From: JAWOJF01 sp046481785
GTDB lineage: Bacteria; Bacteroidota; Ignavibacteria; Ignavibacteriales; Ignavibacteriaceae
Length of the DNA stretch: 22,170 nt
Direction: 5' to 3'
NCBI GenBank assembly: GCA_046481785.1
Contig: JAWOJF010000344.1
Location: 1-22,170, forward strand
A program made the translations under genes and the position numbers. This document shows positions 22,152 through 22,170 of the stretch, piece by piece. The notes beneath the pieces are model-generated. The model saw only the letters and a program-made list of their open reading frames with translations. It did no database searches and was not told where the DNA came from. Within the stretch, counting starts at the first letter, position 1; the number at the start of each line of letters is the position of its first letter.

Positions 22152-22170
22152 TATTTACCCGTTTTTCTAT

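Overview
The window is AT-rich, densely packed and bacterial. The gene families, the A-rich poorly Shine-Dalgarno-marked starts, and the pilin-like proteins beginning MGQQQ with an all-hydrophobic helix suggest the Bacteroidota/Chlorobi side of the tree, most plausibly an Ignavibacteria-type organism. This is inference from gene style; no rRNA or marker protein in the window settles it.

Left part (1-2906): the C-terminal end of one pilin-like protein, a complete paralogue of it, then two toxin-antitoxin modules: an RHH/MazF-type pair and an MntA/HepT-type pair. The intergenic DNA here is full of palindromic repeats. The MazF pair is bounded by inverted copies of a roughly 31-bp sequence, so it looks like an inserted cassette.

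Centre (3007-16681): a mostly tightly coupled series of genes, several overlapping, for a type IV pilus / type II secretion-like envelope machine. In order: inner-membrane platform (PilC/GspF), extension ATPase (PilB/GspE), retraction-type ATPase (PilT-like), a PilM-PilN fusion, a PilO protein with a PilP-like tail, and a short secretin (PilQ/GspD-like). A single-domain receiver, a 1185-residue hybrid histidine kinase with three receivers, and a receiver fused to an orphan dimerisation/phosphotransfer-like region follow directly. Only a free-standing four-helix-bundle gene (23S rRNA intervening-sequence protein family) interrupts the machine, between pilB and pilT; it is embedded in four copies of a long hairpin-forming repeat.

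Right part (16682-22170): a decayed LuxR-type HTH fragment next to a three-half-site palindrome, a PD40-repeat (TolB-like) secreted protein, a REP-like element, then on the minus strand an NtrC-family activator with its hybrid histidine kinase. Last come tRNA-Lys(TTT), a partial second copy of that tRNA wrapped around a palindrome, a terminator and a truncated GIY-YIG nuclease.

Together, the envelope machine and the downstream receiver/kinase genes could form one transcription unit, suggesting that its assembly or motor activity is coupled to phospho-relay signalling. Prepilin peptidase and minor pilins are not in the window. The least ordinary features are the atypical subunits, the fused alignment complex, the repeat-embedded four-helix gene and the duplicated tRNA segment.
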